A stretch of DNA of 64,000 nucleotides. Origin: SLJN01 sp964505385 (GTDB lineage: Bacteria > Bacteroidota > Rhodothermia > Balneolales > Natronogracilivirgulaceae). The position numbers and the translations under genes are program-made. Positions 25,541 through 34,745 of the stretch are shown here, one piece after another (position 1 is the first letter of the stretch; the number at the start of each line of letters is the position of its first letter). The stretch spans positions 1-64,000 of the forward strand of contig CAZDIA010000013.1 of assembly GCA_964505385.1 (NCBI GenBank). The letters run 5' to 3'. Under the pieces are notes generated by a model, which did no database searches, had not been told where the DNA came from, and saw nothing but the letters and a program-made list of their open reading frames with translations.

Positions 25541-25936
25541 GCAGAGAGATCAGTTTCAAATCCGCCTTAGTATTTGTATTTTATGAATCAGAATTTTTTG
25601 TTATTCAACATAACCGGATTGAATTAAAACTTTTACCTCCGGTTGAAATACAACCATATATGATCCCAATATTCGCGACTGGAATATACTTTATTTGTGT
25701 GATTACACTGTTCACATTTATAGTTTATCAGATTTTTGAGCTTATTAGCCGTCAACCGTTGATCTGGAATACAGATTTTTATAACAACGAATTTGCAACA
25801 GTGCAACCTGCAATCAACAGGATGACGCCTATCGCATTATGCGACCACAATGATTTTTTACCTCCGCCAAGCGCGAAGATTGGGACAAGTGTGAAACCTA
25901 AACAGGCCGTACACAACTTCTCAATCTTTAGGAAAG

Positions 25937-28021
25937 ATGAAAAACCAGATTATTGTCCATGCTTCAGGAAAGCAGACTCGAACAGCACTAATAGAAAATG
26001 GTGAGTTAGCCCAGTTATTCATAGAATCACCGGAAAACCAACGCACTGTTGGCGATATTTACCTTGCTGAGGTGCACAAGGTAATGGCCGGTATCAGGGC
26101 GGCGTTTATTGATGTTGGCGGGCAAAAAGATGCCTTTCTTCACTTCTCGGATATCGGGGAGCATCTTGCAAGCTACATCCAGATGCTTAACGGCGAAAAG
26201 GCATTTCCAAAGGGTGCAGTTCTTGAAAAAACAGAATCACAGGATGGCAAAGAACCCTCGGCAACCAGCGAACAGGACCGCCTCGGTTCTCTGCTTGCTC
26301 CCAAACAAAAGTTGCTGGTTCAGATCGTCAAAGAACCGATCGGATCGAAGGGGCCGCGCATATCTACGGATATTTCCATCGCCGGGCGTTTTCTGGTATT
26401 GATGCCTTTTGGTGATTATGTAGCGGTATCAAAAAGAATACGAAGCTACAAAGAACGCCGCCGGCTGCGCGGAGTGGTATCCAAAATGCTCCCGGATGGT
26501 TTTGGCGTAATAGTACGCACCGTAGCTGAGAAGCAAAATGCGGAAGCCATCCAGGAAGATCTTAAGGATGTGCTTACCAAATGGGAGGCCATTCTCGAGA
26601 AACTTAAAGATGCCAAGCCTCCCGCCCTGCTCCACCGCGACCTTGATATGACCGCTAGCCTTGTCCGGGATCTGTTTGACAAAGAATATGGCCGGGTACT
26701 TGTTGATGATCCCAGGACCTACCGCTCTATCAAGAGTTACATTTCCCGGGTAGCGCCGAATATGGTTAACCGGATTGAGCTGTATAAAGGCTCTGATCAT
26801 GTTTTTGATCATATGAATATTGCACACGATGTGGAGTCGGTCTTCAGCCCCCGAGTAAAAATGCCAAGTGGTGGTTATCTGATTTTTGAGCAAACAGAAG
26901 CCATGTATGTGGTAGATGTAAACTCAGGACGTTATGCCGCCAAGAAGGCTCAGGAAGAAAACTCGCTCAAAACCAATCTGGAAGCCGCGCGGGAAATTGC
27001 TAAACAACTTCGGCTTCGTGACATTGGAGGAATTATTGTTGTTGACTTCATTGATCAGCGCGAAGATAGCAACCGCAAGAAGATCTATGACGAAATTAAA
27101 CGGGAGTTCAAGAAAGACCGGGCAAAAACCAACGTATTGCCGATGAGTGATTTCGGGTTGATGCAGATCACCAGGCAGCGAATCCGGCCCAGTGTTGTAA
27201 AGTCAGTTTCAAAAGTTTGCCCGATGTGCGGTGGTTCCGGCAGTGTAGTAACCCAAAACACGATCTTATCTGATATTGAAGGCTGGATCACCAAATTCAG
27301 GTACAATTACAAATACCGGTCTGTGGAACTGACTGTAAACCCGTTTCTGTACTCCTACCTAACCAGCGGATTTATCAATCAGCGCTGGAAATGGATGTTT
27401 TCCTATCGGATGTATCTTTCTATTGCAAAAGATGACTCCATTTCCATGAACGATTATAAATTCACATTGATTGGCTCCGATATAGATATCACTGATGCTG
27501 TTTTGATGGATGAATCGCTTGATAAAGCCATGAAAGAATCGGAAGATGGAGCCGATGAAAACTTAAAAGAACGCAACCAGCTTGATGTCTACCATCGGGA
27601 CTCCCGGAAAAAAGGAAAAGGCGGAGGGAAAACAAGCGGCCGGGCGTCCGGCTCGGAAACAAAGGGCGAGTCAGGTTCAAAAAATCAAAAAGACACTAAG
27701 CGACAACAAGATACAAAATCCAAAAAGGATAGTTCAGAATCCACAGAGTCATCAGACAAGAAAAGCCAAAGTAAATCACGAAGCTCAAGCACACCACGCA
27801 AGGGAAAGGTAAATCAAAAATATTACAAACAGGATCAAAAGCGTTCATCAGAAAGCCGGTCGGCCAAAGGTGATTCCGGCTCATCAAAAAAGCCACAGGA
27901 GCAGTCCCGTCAACAAAGTGACACTCCCCGGAATAAAGATTCTGATGATCCGCAAAATGAACCATCAACGTCGGTAAAATCCGATTCTGAATCTCAGAAA
28001 GATTCAGGCTCAGCGAGTTAA
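25937..28021 (+). CDS. rng: Ribonuclease E/G family endoribonuclease
   Basis: Endoribonuclease of the RNase E/G family, acting in rRNA 5' maturation and mRNA decay. An S1-like RNA-binding region lies at about residues 35-120 (VGDIYLAEVHKVMAGIRAAF, then DVGGQKDAFLHFSDI) and contains a long insert after MLNGEKAF. The DNase I-like catalytic domain has both metal-binding Asp, in YVVDVNSGRY (about 326) and IVVDFIDQRED (about 369). The zinc-link Cys pair is in VCPMCGGSG (about 427-433). Residues about 535-694 are low-complexity, rich in Lys, Ser, Gln and Asp, and probably disordered, possibly a scaffold tail like that of RNase E. The ATG start gives a compact N-terminus. hslV follows 25 bases later. 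Confidence 0.93.
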   Translation: MKNQIIVHASGKQTRTALIENGELAQLFIESPENQRTVGDIYLAEVHKVMAGIRAAFIDVGGQKDAFLHFSDIGEHLASYIQMLNGEKAFPKGAVLEKTESQDGKEPSATSEQDRLGSLLAPKQKLLVQIVKEPIGSKGPRISTDISIAGRFLVLMPFGDYVAVSKRIRSYKERRRLRGVVSKMLPDGFGVIVRTVAEKQNAEAIQEDLKDVLTKWEAILEKLKDAKPPALLHRDLDMTASLVRDLFDKEYGRVLVDDPRTYRSIKSYISRVAPNMVNRIELYKGSDHVFDHMNIAHDVESVFSPRVKMPSGGYLIFEQTEAMYVVDVNSGRYAAKKAQEENSLKTNLEAAREIAKQLRLRDIGGIIVVDFIDQREDSNRKKIYDEIKREFKKDRAKTNVLPMSDFGLMQITRQRIRPSVVKSVSKVCPMCGGSGSVVTQNTILSDIEGWITKFRYNYKYRSVELTVNPFLYSYLTSGFINQRWKWMFSYRMYLSIAKDDSISMNDYKFTLIGSDIDITDAVLMDESLDKAMKESEDGADENLKERNQLDVYHRDSRKKGKGGGKTSGRASGSETKGESGSKNQKDTKRQQDTKSKKDSSESTESSDKKSQSKSRSSSTPRKGKVNQKYYKQDQKRSSESRSAKGDSGSSKKPQEQSRQQSDTPRNKDSDDPQNEPSTSVKSDSESQKDSGSAS

Positions 28022-28046
28022 TGCAACAAGTTTTTAAAAATCTATT

Positions 28047-28589
28047 ATGAATCAATCTATTCAAGGCACCACAGTTGTTGGTGTGATCCACAACGGGCAA
28101 GCTTCTATCGGCAGCGACGGGCAGGCCACCCTGGATAAGACAGTAATAAAATCTACTGTACAGAAGGTTCGCAAATTATATAACAACAATGTACTGGCCG
28201 GTTTTGCCGGTTCAACTGCCGATGCTTTCACCCTTTTTGAACGATTTGAAGAAAAATTAAATCAGTATAACGGAAGTCTCCAGCGTTCTGCAGTAGAGCT
28301 TGCCAAAGATTGGCGGGGCGACCGAGTACTACGCCGCCTGGAGGCAATGCTTGCGGTTATGGATAAAGAAAATCTGCTATTAATCAGTGGGCAAGGGGAT
28401 GTTATTGAACCTGATGATAGTATTCTGGCTATCGGAAGCGGCGGTTCTTTTGCCCTTGCATCCGCGCGATCATTGAAAAAACATGCAACAGAACTAACCG
28501 CCCATCAGCTTGTTGATGAATCGCTGAATCAGGCTGCTGATATTTGCATCTATACCAATCACAACATAACGGTACTTGATCTTGAGTAA
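28047..28589 (+). CDS. hslV: ATP-dependent protease subunit HslV
   Basis: Threonine peptidase subunit of the HslUV protease, the bacterial relative of the proteasome beta ring, in the cytoplasm. The mature N-terminus should be the Thr in GTTVVGVIHNGQ, which requires removal of about seven residues (MNQSIQG). SDGQATLDKTVIKSTVQKVR carries the conserved Asp and Lys near the active site, and VLAGFAGSTADAFTLFERFE is the family signature. SGQGDVIEPDDSILAIGSGG follows. Length (180 aa) is normal. Its stop overlaps the beginning of hslU, so the two subunits are made from one transcript with coupled translation. Confidence 0.97.
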   Translation: MNQSIQGTTVVGVIHNGQASIGSDGQATLDKTVIKSTVQKVRKLYNNNVLAGFAGSTADAFTLFERFEEKLNQYNGSLQRSAVELAKDWRGDRVLRRLEAMLAVMDKENLLLISGQGDVIEPDDSILAIGSGGSFALASARSLKKHATELTAHQLVDESLNQAADICIYTNHNITVLDLE

Positions 28590-30024
28590 CACAAAGCAAC
28601 AAATTTCAGAGTTAAATCTCACTCCCCGGCAAATTGTAGACGAGCTGGATACCTACATCATTGGTCAGAAAGAGGCAAAAAAATCGGTGGCTATCGCGCT
28701 GCGTAACCGGTGGCGACGGCTTAATTCCGATGAGAAAATTCGGGATGAAATTCTGCCGAATAATATCATTCTAATCGGGCCGACCGGAGTTGGAAAAACC
28801 GAGATAGCCCGAAGACTGGCCAAACTGGCCAAAGCACCTTTTATTAAAGTTGAGGCATCCAAGTTCACCGAAGTCGGTTATGTAGGCCGGGATGTTGAAT
28901 CCATGATTCGCGACCTCACCGAAATTGCCGTAACTATGGTCAAGTCGGAAATGCAGGAGCGAATGAAACCCAAAGCCGAAGAACAGGTTGAAGAACGTAT
29001 TCTGGATCATCTTATACCGCCTGTCAAGAAACCATCACGCAGTAGCAGTTCCACTTCATCTTCGGGTACTGCCGGATTCAGAAATGACGATGATTTTGAT
29101 CCGGATAATGCTACCGACCAGGAACTTAATGAGCGCACCAGAGAAAAATTCAGGCAAAAACTAAGAAATGGCGAGCTCGAAGATCGCAAAATAGAAATCG
29201 ATGTCCAGGCTTCGAGTACCAAAAACATGCAGATTTTTGGTCCTGCGGGAATGGAAGAGATGGGAATTAACCTGCAGGATATGCTGGGCAGCCTCTCCCC
29301 ACAAAAGACCAAAAAACGCTCGATGAAGATCAGCGAGGCACGTGAACATCTACTGGCTGAAGAAGCCGAAAAACTGATTGATCACGAAGCGGCCGTATCA
29401 GAAGCTATCGAGCGGGTTCAATCCTCCGGAATCGTATTTGTTGATGAAATAGATAAAGTAGCCGGTGGCACCAGTAAGGAGGGACAGAGCAGCAGTGCCG
29501 ATGTAAGCCGGCAAGGAGTTCAGCGGGATATGCTGCCGATTGTTGAGGGCAGCAACGTGTCCACCAAACATGGAATGGTAAAAACCGATCATATCCTATT
29601 CATTGCCTCAGGTGCATTTCACTCTGCAAAACCTTCGGATTTGATCCCTGAACTCCAGGGACGATTTCCAATCCGTGTAGAAATGGACTCACTCACTGAG
29701 GAGGATTTCTACAATATCCTTACCCGCCCGCGTAATGCGCTCAGTAAGCAATATCAGGCGATGATCAAATCAGAAGGCATTGAACTGGATTTCACGGATG
29801 AAGCCATTCGTGAAATTGCCAAGGTTGCGGCTGAGATTAATAATTCCATTGAAAATATTGGAGCGCGACGACTACATACGATTCTATCAACCGTCCTGGA
29901 AGAACTGCTGTACTCAATCCCCGATGATATCAAGGAAGGGAAAATAACCATCGACAAGGATTACGTAAACAAGCAGCTTGAAGGTCTGGTGACCAATCGG
30001 GATCTAAGCCAGTATATTCTCTGA
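28576..30024 (+). CDS. hslU: ATP-dependent protease ATPase subunit HslU
   Basis: AAA+ unfoldase that feeds substrates to HslV. Walker A is GPTGVGKTE (about residues 69-77), followed by the pore-loop signature EVGYVGRDVESMIRDL (about 96). An intermediate domain follows, rich in Ser and acidic residues and longer than minimal (about 150-260). Walker B is GIVFVDEIDKV (about 284), and sensor 2 is IGARRLHTILSTVLEE (about 430). The C-terminus NRDLSQYIL is the peptide that inserts into HslV. There is no ATG: TTG 28576 (or 28582) lies inside the end of hslV and is the most likely start, by coupling. Length (482 aa) is normal. A palindromic element follows the stop. Confidence 0.96.
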   Translation: MILSNTKQQISELNLTPRQIVDELDTYIIGQKEAKKSVAIALRNRWRRLNSDEKIRDEILPNNIILIGPTGVGKTEIARRLAKLAKAPFIKVEASKFTEVGYVGRDVESMIRDLTEIAVTMVKSEMQERMKPKAEEQVEERILDHLIPPVKKPSRSSSSTSSSGTAGFRNDDDFDPDNATDQELNERTREKFRQKLRNGELEDRKIEIDVQASSTKNMQIFGPAGMEEMGINLQDMLGSLSPQKTKKRSMKISEAREHLLAEEAEKLIDHEAAVSEAIERVQSSGIVFVDEIDKVAGGTSKEGQSSSADVSRQGVQRDMLPIVEGSNVSTKHGMVKTDHILFIASGAFHSAKPSDLIPELQGRFPIRVEMDSLTEEDFYNILTRPRNALSKQYQAMIKSEGIELDFTDEAIREIAKVAAEINNSIENIGARRLHTILSTVLEELLYSIPDDIKEGKITIDKDYVNKQLEGLVTNRDLSQYIL

Positions 30025-30127
30025 TAAAGCAGGGATTATAAAGCATAAATTCACCTTTTTCAAGTAGCTATAAAAATTGATTTTTTTTTCGCTGAAACAG
30101 CAAATCAGCATCTGTAATAAATCTCTA

Positions 30128-30220
30128 AGTGCCCAAAGAAAACTCCAAGATCAAGGCGCGAGAAATCCCGAAAGCGTTCGGGACGAGCTGATCGAAGATA
30201 TTGGCGTTTTCTTAGTGGCG
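30128..30220 (+). repeat. Palindromic intergenic element, copy C (short form)
   Basis: The arms AGTGCCCAAAGAAAACTCCA (30128) and TTGGCGTTTTCTTAGTGGCG (ending 30220) flank an inner perfect stem TCCCGAAAGCGTTCGGGA. Total about 93 bases, in the 303-base gap between hslU and the S41 protease gene. The rest of the gap shows no clear promoter. Confidence 0.8.
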
Positions 30221-30327
30221 CGAATTATATCTTATAAAAAGCGGTTACTACTGTTGGGGTACCAACATCCTCTGTACTACCGTTACTTTTTTGTAATTGA
30301 AAATATACATTGAGAATAAACTGCATT

Positions 30328-32187
30328 ATGTCTCTGAAAAGATTCCTCGCACCGAATATTGCAACAGTAATTGTATTGGCACTGCTTTGGTTTAGTGGCG
30401 TTGAAAGCCTGATGATCAGTGGTGATCAAGACAAGCAAAACATAAAGAAATTTATGGATGTCAATCAGAAAGTGGTTGACAATTACTACGACGAAGTAGA
30501 TAAAACCATGATTTTCAAAGATGCACTGCGTGGTTTTTCGAGTAATATCAGCGATACCGCTCTCTCTGTAAGCGACACTCCGATCGACACAACCTTTAGC
30601 GACGATTTTGAGATTGCTTCAGTGAGTGAAGCTGTTCGTAAATTTGAGGAAGCTTATCACTTTCTCAAAAACAACTCCTCCAAAGAAGAGGATATGGATA
30701 AACGGACAGAGGATGCCATTCAAGGCCTTTTTGCCAACCTTGATCCCCATTCAATTTATATCGAATCAAGGCAAAGTGAAGATATCCAGGCTGAGTTTGA
30801 TGGAAAATTTGAAGGAATTGGAGTACAGTTTCAAATTATTGATGATACCATCCGGGTGATCTCTGCTATTTCCGGAGGGCCGAGTGACAAATTGGGCATT
30901 CAGTCCGGCGACAGGATTGTTGAAATTGGAGACGAAAATGCAGTTGGATTCAGTGAGCAGGATGTTCAGGATCGCCTGAGAGGCGAACAAGGAACAACTG
31001 TACGGGTAGGTATTGAGCGGCCGTTTACAGACGGAGTTCTCGATTTTGATATCGAGAGGGATGAAATCCCCATCCACACCGTGGATTCCTCTCATATGCT
31101 TGATGATAAAACCGGGTACATAAAAATTAACCGGTTTGCCGCTACTACCCATGAGGAATTTATGGAGGGCATGGAAAAGCTCGAAGCCGAGGGTATGGAG
31201 CGCATTATCCTGGATATGCGAAATAACCCCGGCGGTTATCTTGAACAAGCCATTCAGGTGGCCAACGAGTTTTTTCCGCGTAACACGAAACTGGTATCAA
31301 CTGAAAGCAGACACCGGCAGTTTACATCTGAATATCGTACTCGTGCTGATGGGCGCTACAAGGATATGCCGGTGATTGCACTGGTGAACGAAGGCTCAGC
31401 CTCCGGTAGTGAAATTGTAAGCGGGGCTATTCAGGATCATGACCGCGGCCTTATCGTCGGAAGCCGAAGTTTCGGCAAAGGCCTGGTTCAGCAACAATAT
31501 GAGCTTGACGACGCAAGTAACATCCGGGTCACCATTTCCCGATATTTCACTCCTTCCGGAAGATTAATACAACGCCCTTACGAAGGTGGACGTGAACAGT
31601 ATGCGTACGAACTTCGTGAACGCAGCCATGATGTTACCGGTGATGTGGATGAATTCATAGAAAACATCCCGGACACCCTGAAATACTCCACTGAGGCCGG
31701 TCGTACAGTTTACGGCGGCGGAGGAATCATCCCCGACCACATTGTACAGCCGGATTATGATAAACTCAGCATCCTGATGGGACGAACAGCCGTTCATGCC
31801 CAGTTTGTCCGAAGTTATATTGACAACAAAGGCCCGGAGTTCAGAGAAACATACGAAGAAGATTTCTCTAAATTTAAAGATGAGTTCTCCTGGGATGAAT
31901 CAGACCTTGCTGACCTGAAAGTAAAACTTGAAGATCGCGGGTTAGAGATCGACGATGATCAGGAAAGCCCGGAATTTAAAGACGACAAATTAATAATGAG
32001 CAGCAGCGACTATGAAAGTCAATTGCAGCGCAGCCAGATATTCGTTAAATCAGAATTAGCCCGGAATATCTGGGGTGAGCAGGAGCGCTACATAGTCCTG
32101 AACGATGGGTTTGATAAAGCTGTCGAAGTGGCAGCCGGGCTCTGGGATGACGTGCAGGCACTGACCGCAATGTCCCGAGAAGATTAA
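30328..32187 (+). CDS. S41 family C-terminal processing peptidase
   Basis: Serine protease of the CtpA/Prc type, processing or degrading envelope proteins at their C-termini in the periplasm. ATG 30328 gives a short N-terminal membrane segment (LAPNIATVIVLALLWFSGVE). A PDZ domain is at about residues 140-225 (FEGIGVQFQIIDDTIRVISA, GDRIVEIGDE). The Peptidase_S41 domain follows with NNPGGYLEQAI (about 299), the nucleophile Ser in EGSASGSEIVSGAI (about 358) and the Lys of GSRSFGKGLVQQ 25 residues later. An acid-rich C-terminal helical extension (about 490-619) follows. Upstream TTG 30310 is in frame but adds only six residues. A terminator follows. Confidence 0.92.
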   Translation: MSLKRFLAPNIATVIVLALLWFSGVESLMISGDQDKQNIKKFMDVNQKVVDNYYDEVDKTMIFKDALRGFSSNISDTALSVSDTPIDTTFSDDFEIASVSEAVRKFEEAYHFLKNNSSKEEDMDKRTEDAIQGLFANLDPHSIYIESRQSEDIQAEFDGKFEGIGVQFQIIDDTIRVISAISGGPSDKLGIQSGDRIVEIGDENAVGFSEQDVQDRLRGEQGTTVRVGIERPFTDGVLDFDIERDEIPIHTVDSSHMLDDKTGYIKINRFAATTHEEFMEGMEKLEAEGMERIILDMRNNPGGYLEQAIQVANEFFPRNTKLVSTESRHRQFTSEYRTRADGRYKDMPVIALVNEGSASGSEIVSGAIQDHDRGLIVGSRSFGKGLVQQQYELDDASNIRVTISRYFTPSGRLIQRPYEGGREQYAYELRERSHDVTGDVDEFIENIPDTLKYSTEAGRTVYGGGGIIPDHIVQPDYDKLSILMGRTAVHAQFVRSYIDNKGPEFRETYEEDFSKFKDEFSWDESDLADLKVKLEDRGLEIDDDQESPEFKDDKLIMSSSDYESQLQRSQIFVKSELARNIWGEQERYIVLNDGFDKAVEVAAGLWDDVQALTAMSRED

Positions 32188-32215
32188 ACCCTATTGCATT
32201 TTAAATTTTTATCTA

Positions 32216-32252
32216 AAAAGCCGCACCGGTCTCCGGTGCGGCTTTTTTATTT
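32216..32252 (+). terminator. Rho-independent terminator after the S41 protease gene
   Basis: A perfect stem AAAAGCCGCACCGG / CCGGTGCGGCTTTT with a three-base loop, followed by TTTTTTATTTT. It lies about 30 bases downstream of the protease stop and is the strongest intrinsic terminator in the window. Confidence 0.93.
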
Positions 32253-32374
32253 TGTGCAACTTCTTTCCGGTAACTTTTGAACATCAGGTAGTATATACGT
32301 ATCTACACAACTCAGCGCGGAAATATTATCACTCACCTACCCCGCACCATAACTTGCGCCACAGGCATCCCTGG

Positions 32375-32540
32375 TTAGGATATTTACACACCTGTAGCAT
32401 ATTTCACCACCCATAGCACAACGAAAAAATCAAAATTTAAAATATATCGTAGTGCACGTTGCGCCTTCTTTGTGCCCGTTGTGGTTAGAGAAAAAAAAGT
32501 ATCACAATCATCCATTTCATTTAGAATCGAACTCAGGTTT
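32375..32540 (+). repeat. Dispersed intergenic repeat (GTGCCCGTTGTGGTTAGA family), copy 2
   Basis: The core at 32461-32489 is identical to copies 1 and 3. The 3' part TTTAGAATCGAACTCAG (32522) is shared with copy 3 (inverted near 36293) but not with copy 1. It lies between the S41 terminator and the 3' end of rsmE. Confidence 0.75.
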
Positions 32541-32553
32541 TGAGCTGAACTTA

Positions 32554-33261
32554 CTAGCCCGTGATCTGATTCATCTTCATAAGTGCAGCCAGAGAAACCG
32601 CAGCGGTTTCTGCGCGTAATCGTCGTTCTCCGAGCCAGATAAATTGTCCCCCGTTATATTCAATAAGCTTCAGCTCCTGCTCTGAAAATCCTCCTTCCGG
32701 TCCGATCAACCCGGTTATGTTACCGGAAATATCGCCAACCCCAACACGAGATGCTGAGCTGTTCTCCTGATGAGCGGCGATCAGAAAATCTGATTTGCTT
32801 ACAGAAAGTAAATCACTCAGTGAACCATGCGTAGAAAATGCCGGAAAATAGTATCTCAGGGACTGTTTTGAAGCTGAACGAATTATTTTGTTTGCTCGGT
32901 CATCTTTCAATTTTCCCGGCTCACAGTGTTCTCCGTGAAAAACTCCTATATGATCGATACCCAACTCAACCAGTTTTTCCAGCGCAAACTCCATTCGCTG
33001 TTTTTGCCTGATGTAGCCTATTCCGATTGCCAATCTGTTCCCGCTTCTCCTGATTTTCTCACCGGATGTAATCTCAACCTCCAATGTAGATTTGGTGATG
33101 ACGGTAATATAACCTTGATATTTTCCTCCTTCTCCATCAGTAAAGGTTACCTGATCACCCTTTTTTAATCTCAATACATTTCGCGCATGATGCGCCTCCT
33201 CATCAGTGAAAAAAGCCGTATCCCCTTTTATATTCTTTTTAGGTACAAAGAATAAATTCAT
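32554..33261 (-). CDS. rsmE: 16S rRNA (uracil(1498)-N(3))-methyltransferase
   Basis: SPOUT-class methyltransferase that uses SAM to methylate U1498 of 16S rRNA in the 30S subunit. A PUA-like N-terminal domain (about residues 1-70, EEAHHARNVLRLKKGDQVTF) binds RNA. The knotted C-terminal domain has the SAM motifs GLIGPEGGFSEQELKLIE (about 186) and LGERRLRAETAAVSLAALMK (about 213). Length (235 aa) is typical. Its start overlaps the stop of the small ferredoxin gene by 4 bases (ATGA), and that gene in turn is 4 bases from the dCTP deaminase gene, forming a compact run on the minus strand. Confidence 0.95.
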   Translation of the reverse strand: MNLFFVPKKNIKGDTAFFTDEEAHHARNVLRLKKGDQVTFTDGEGGKYQGYITVITKSTLEVEITSGEKIRRSGNRLAIGIGYIRQKQRMEFALEKLVELGIDHIGVFHGEHCEPGKLKDDRANKIIRSASKQSLRYYFPAFSTHGSLSDLLSVSKSDFLIAAHQENSSASRVGVGDISGNITGLIGPEGGFSEQELKLIEYNGGQFIWLGERRLRAETAAVSLAALMKMNQITG

Positions 33262-33476
33262 TGATCTTCAAATTCTGGCTGCTCCGGTGCAAATGCTGTT
33301 TCACCGGTGAGAAACATTTTAGCGATATATGGTTTACAAAGACCACAGCCACAACATGAGATTTGGAATTTCATCAGCTCTTCCACCGAGTTAATCCCCT
33401 TTTTAAAAGCTATCTGTTTTATCTCAACGAAAGTGCGCTTATGGCAAACACAGCGTGTAACCGTTTTTTTGCTCAT
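33258..33476 (-). CDS. BFD-like (2Fe-2S)-binding small protein
   Basis: A 72-residue protein with the four-cysteine pattern of the bacterioferritin-associated ferredoxin fold: Cys9-x-Cys11 (RCVCHKRTF) and Cys44-x2-Cys47 (CGLCKPYIAKMF), with an extra Cys41-Cys42 next to the second pair. The middle helix FVEIKQIAFKKGINSVEELM is typical. Such proteins hold a [2Fe-2S] cluster and pass electrons, often in iron release or as domains of larger enzymes. No bacterioferritin gene is near. It sits between dCTP deaminase and rsmE with gaps or overlaps of a few bases, so co-transcription is clear but a shared function is not. Confidence 0.8.
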   Translation of the reverse strand: MSKKTVTRCVCHKRTFVEIKQIAFKKGINSVEELMKFQISCCGCGLCKPYIAKMFLTGETAFAPEQPEFEDQ

Positions 33477-33480
33477 TCGA

Positions 33481-34707
33481 TCATTGGTTTTTGAAATGCT
33501 TGCTCAGCTTGAGTCCCTGGCTCTGATAATGACTTTTTATAGCTGATCCGTATACAAATTCCGGTATATCAGTATTAGGCTCAAAAATCATGCGGAAAAA
33601 TGTCTGGCCGTCCTCTACCAGAAAAGGCACGTCATGAGAGCGCACTTCAAGCACAGCTTTAGCTCCCGGATGATCGGGATCATTGCCAAAACCGCTGTCG
33701 AAAAAACCGGCATAATGAGTACGCAACTCGCCCGAGCCGGTATCATAGGGAACCATTTCGGCGGCAAGATGTGCGGGAATCCGGCACTGTTCGCGTGATG
33801 CAAAAATATAAAACGCTTCAGGTTCAAGAATGATGAAATCCTCATTCCTGGTGTAAACAGGTTCCCAAAAATCCTCGATCCGGTAGTAATTCATTTTTTC
33901 CAGATCAATCACATCACGGTGTTTACGCGCTTTATATCCGACGATATTGTCCCTCTCCGGCTTTAGACTTACACTCATAAATAACCCGTTCCCTAATTTA
34001 AGGCGATCCGCCGGCAGCGGTCTGGCCTGATCATCAAGCAGGATCGGCTGTTGTTTATGTGCCATCAGGATATCCTGATCACTCAAATAGGAAACGCCAT
34101 GACGGATTCGCAATTGATTTAACTTTTGCCCGGTTTTTATGCCAATCGAAAATGATTTCGGCACCACCTCAAGGTAGAGCCGTCCCCGGTAACCTGATGG
34201 TATTTCTTCAAAGCGGTGAGAATAGTCGGTAATTACCCTGGTAAAAATGTCAAGTCGGCCTGTCGAGCTTTTGGGATTGGTTTTTGCCGCAAGATGCTCT
34301 TCAGCAAATATCGCAGGCTCGGAATTCGGCTTTTTCGTACCCGGTCGTGTTACCGTTCCGGGCAGATCAAGTTCTTCCAGAAGTGGGATGATGTAAGTAC
34401 AGTTAGGCTCAAGAACGGCTCCATTTTCAATCGAAAATGAATGCTGCGTTAGCTTCTGCAGTTTTTGCTCGACCGACTCATTCTCGGGCAGAAAGCTGCA
34501 ACGCACCCGATAAGCTACCGGACCAAGGCGGAGATCAATTGAATTTGGCTGAAACTGATCCGCTTCAATAGGATAATCGCTGATTCCTTTGATCATGCCG
34601 TTGTGCACCAGCCATTTAAGCTGTTGCACCGGTAGAACGCCGCGCGTTGATATGGTCAGTGAATCTTTTTCAGCTTTGCTTTCTTCGAATGTAAAACCGG
34701 AAGTCAT
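33481..34707 (-). CDS. dcd: dCTP deaminase, two-domain (DCD_N) type
   Basis: Deaminates dCTP to dUTP, feeding thymidylate synthesis through dUTPase. At 408 residues it is about twice the usual Dcd. The first half (residues about 20-200: GVLPVQQLKWLVHNGMI, QFQPNSIDLRLGPVAYRVR) and the second half (from about 205: KTGQKLNQLRIRHG, then IDLEKMNYYRIEDFWEPV and AVLEVRSHDVPFLVEDGQ) both resemble Dcd/dUTPase folds. This matches the PF06559-type enzyme known mainly in proteobacteria. An internal duplication with one active site per pair is plausible (inference). The first about 20 residues may be extra to the fold. It heads the dcd - ferredoxin - rsmE run. Confidence 0.82.
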   Translation of the reverse strand: MTSGFTFEESKAEKDSLTISTRGVLPVQQLKWLVHNGMIKGISDYPIEADQFQPNSIDLRLGPVAYRVRCSFLPENESVEQKLQKLTQHSFSIENGAVLEPNCTYIIPLLEELDLPGTVTRPGTKKPNSEPAIFAEEHLAAKTNPKSSTGRLDIFTRVITDYSHRFEEIPSGYRGRLYLEVVPKSFSIGIKTGQKLNQLRIRHGVSYLSDQDILMAHKQQPILLDDQARPLPADRLKLGNGLFMSVSLKPERDNIVGYKARKHRDVIDLEKMNYYRIEDFWEPVYTRNEDFIILEPEAFYIFASREQCRIPAHLAAEMVPYDTGSGELRTHYAGFFDSGFGNDPDHPGAKAVLEVRSHDVPFLVEDGQTFFRMIFEPNTDIPEFVYGSAIKSHYQSQGLKLSKHFKNQ

Positions 34708-34745
34708 GTTTTCAAGTTTGGTTGAACCAGATTATAAGATAGGTT

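Noticed and set aside
25660..26004. Open frame of 114 codons before rng, with a hydrophobic start
   Set aside because: It overlaps the first 68 bases of rng in another frame, the latter part has no protein-like pattern, and no ribosome site is visible. A real small membrane protein cannot be fully excluded.
30077..30313. 78-codon plus-strand frame between hslU and the S41 protease
   Set aside because: It is mostly the palindromic element (copy C) read as protein.
31710..31735. Gly-rich segment of the S41 protease as a possible repeat
   Set aside because: It is an ordinary loop (VYGGGGIIPDH) of the family.
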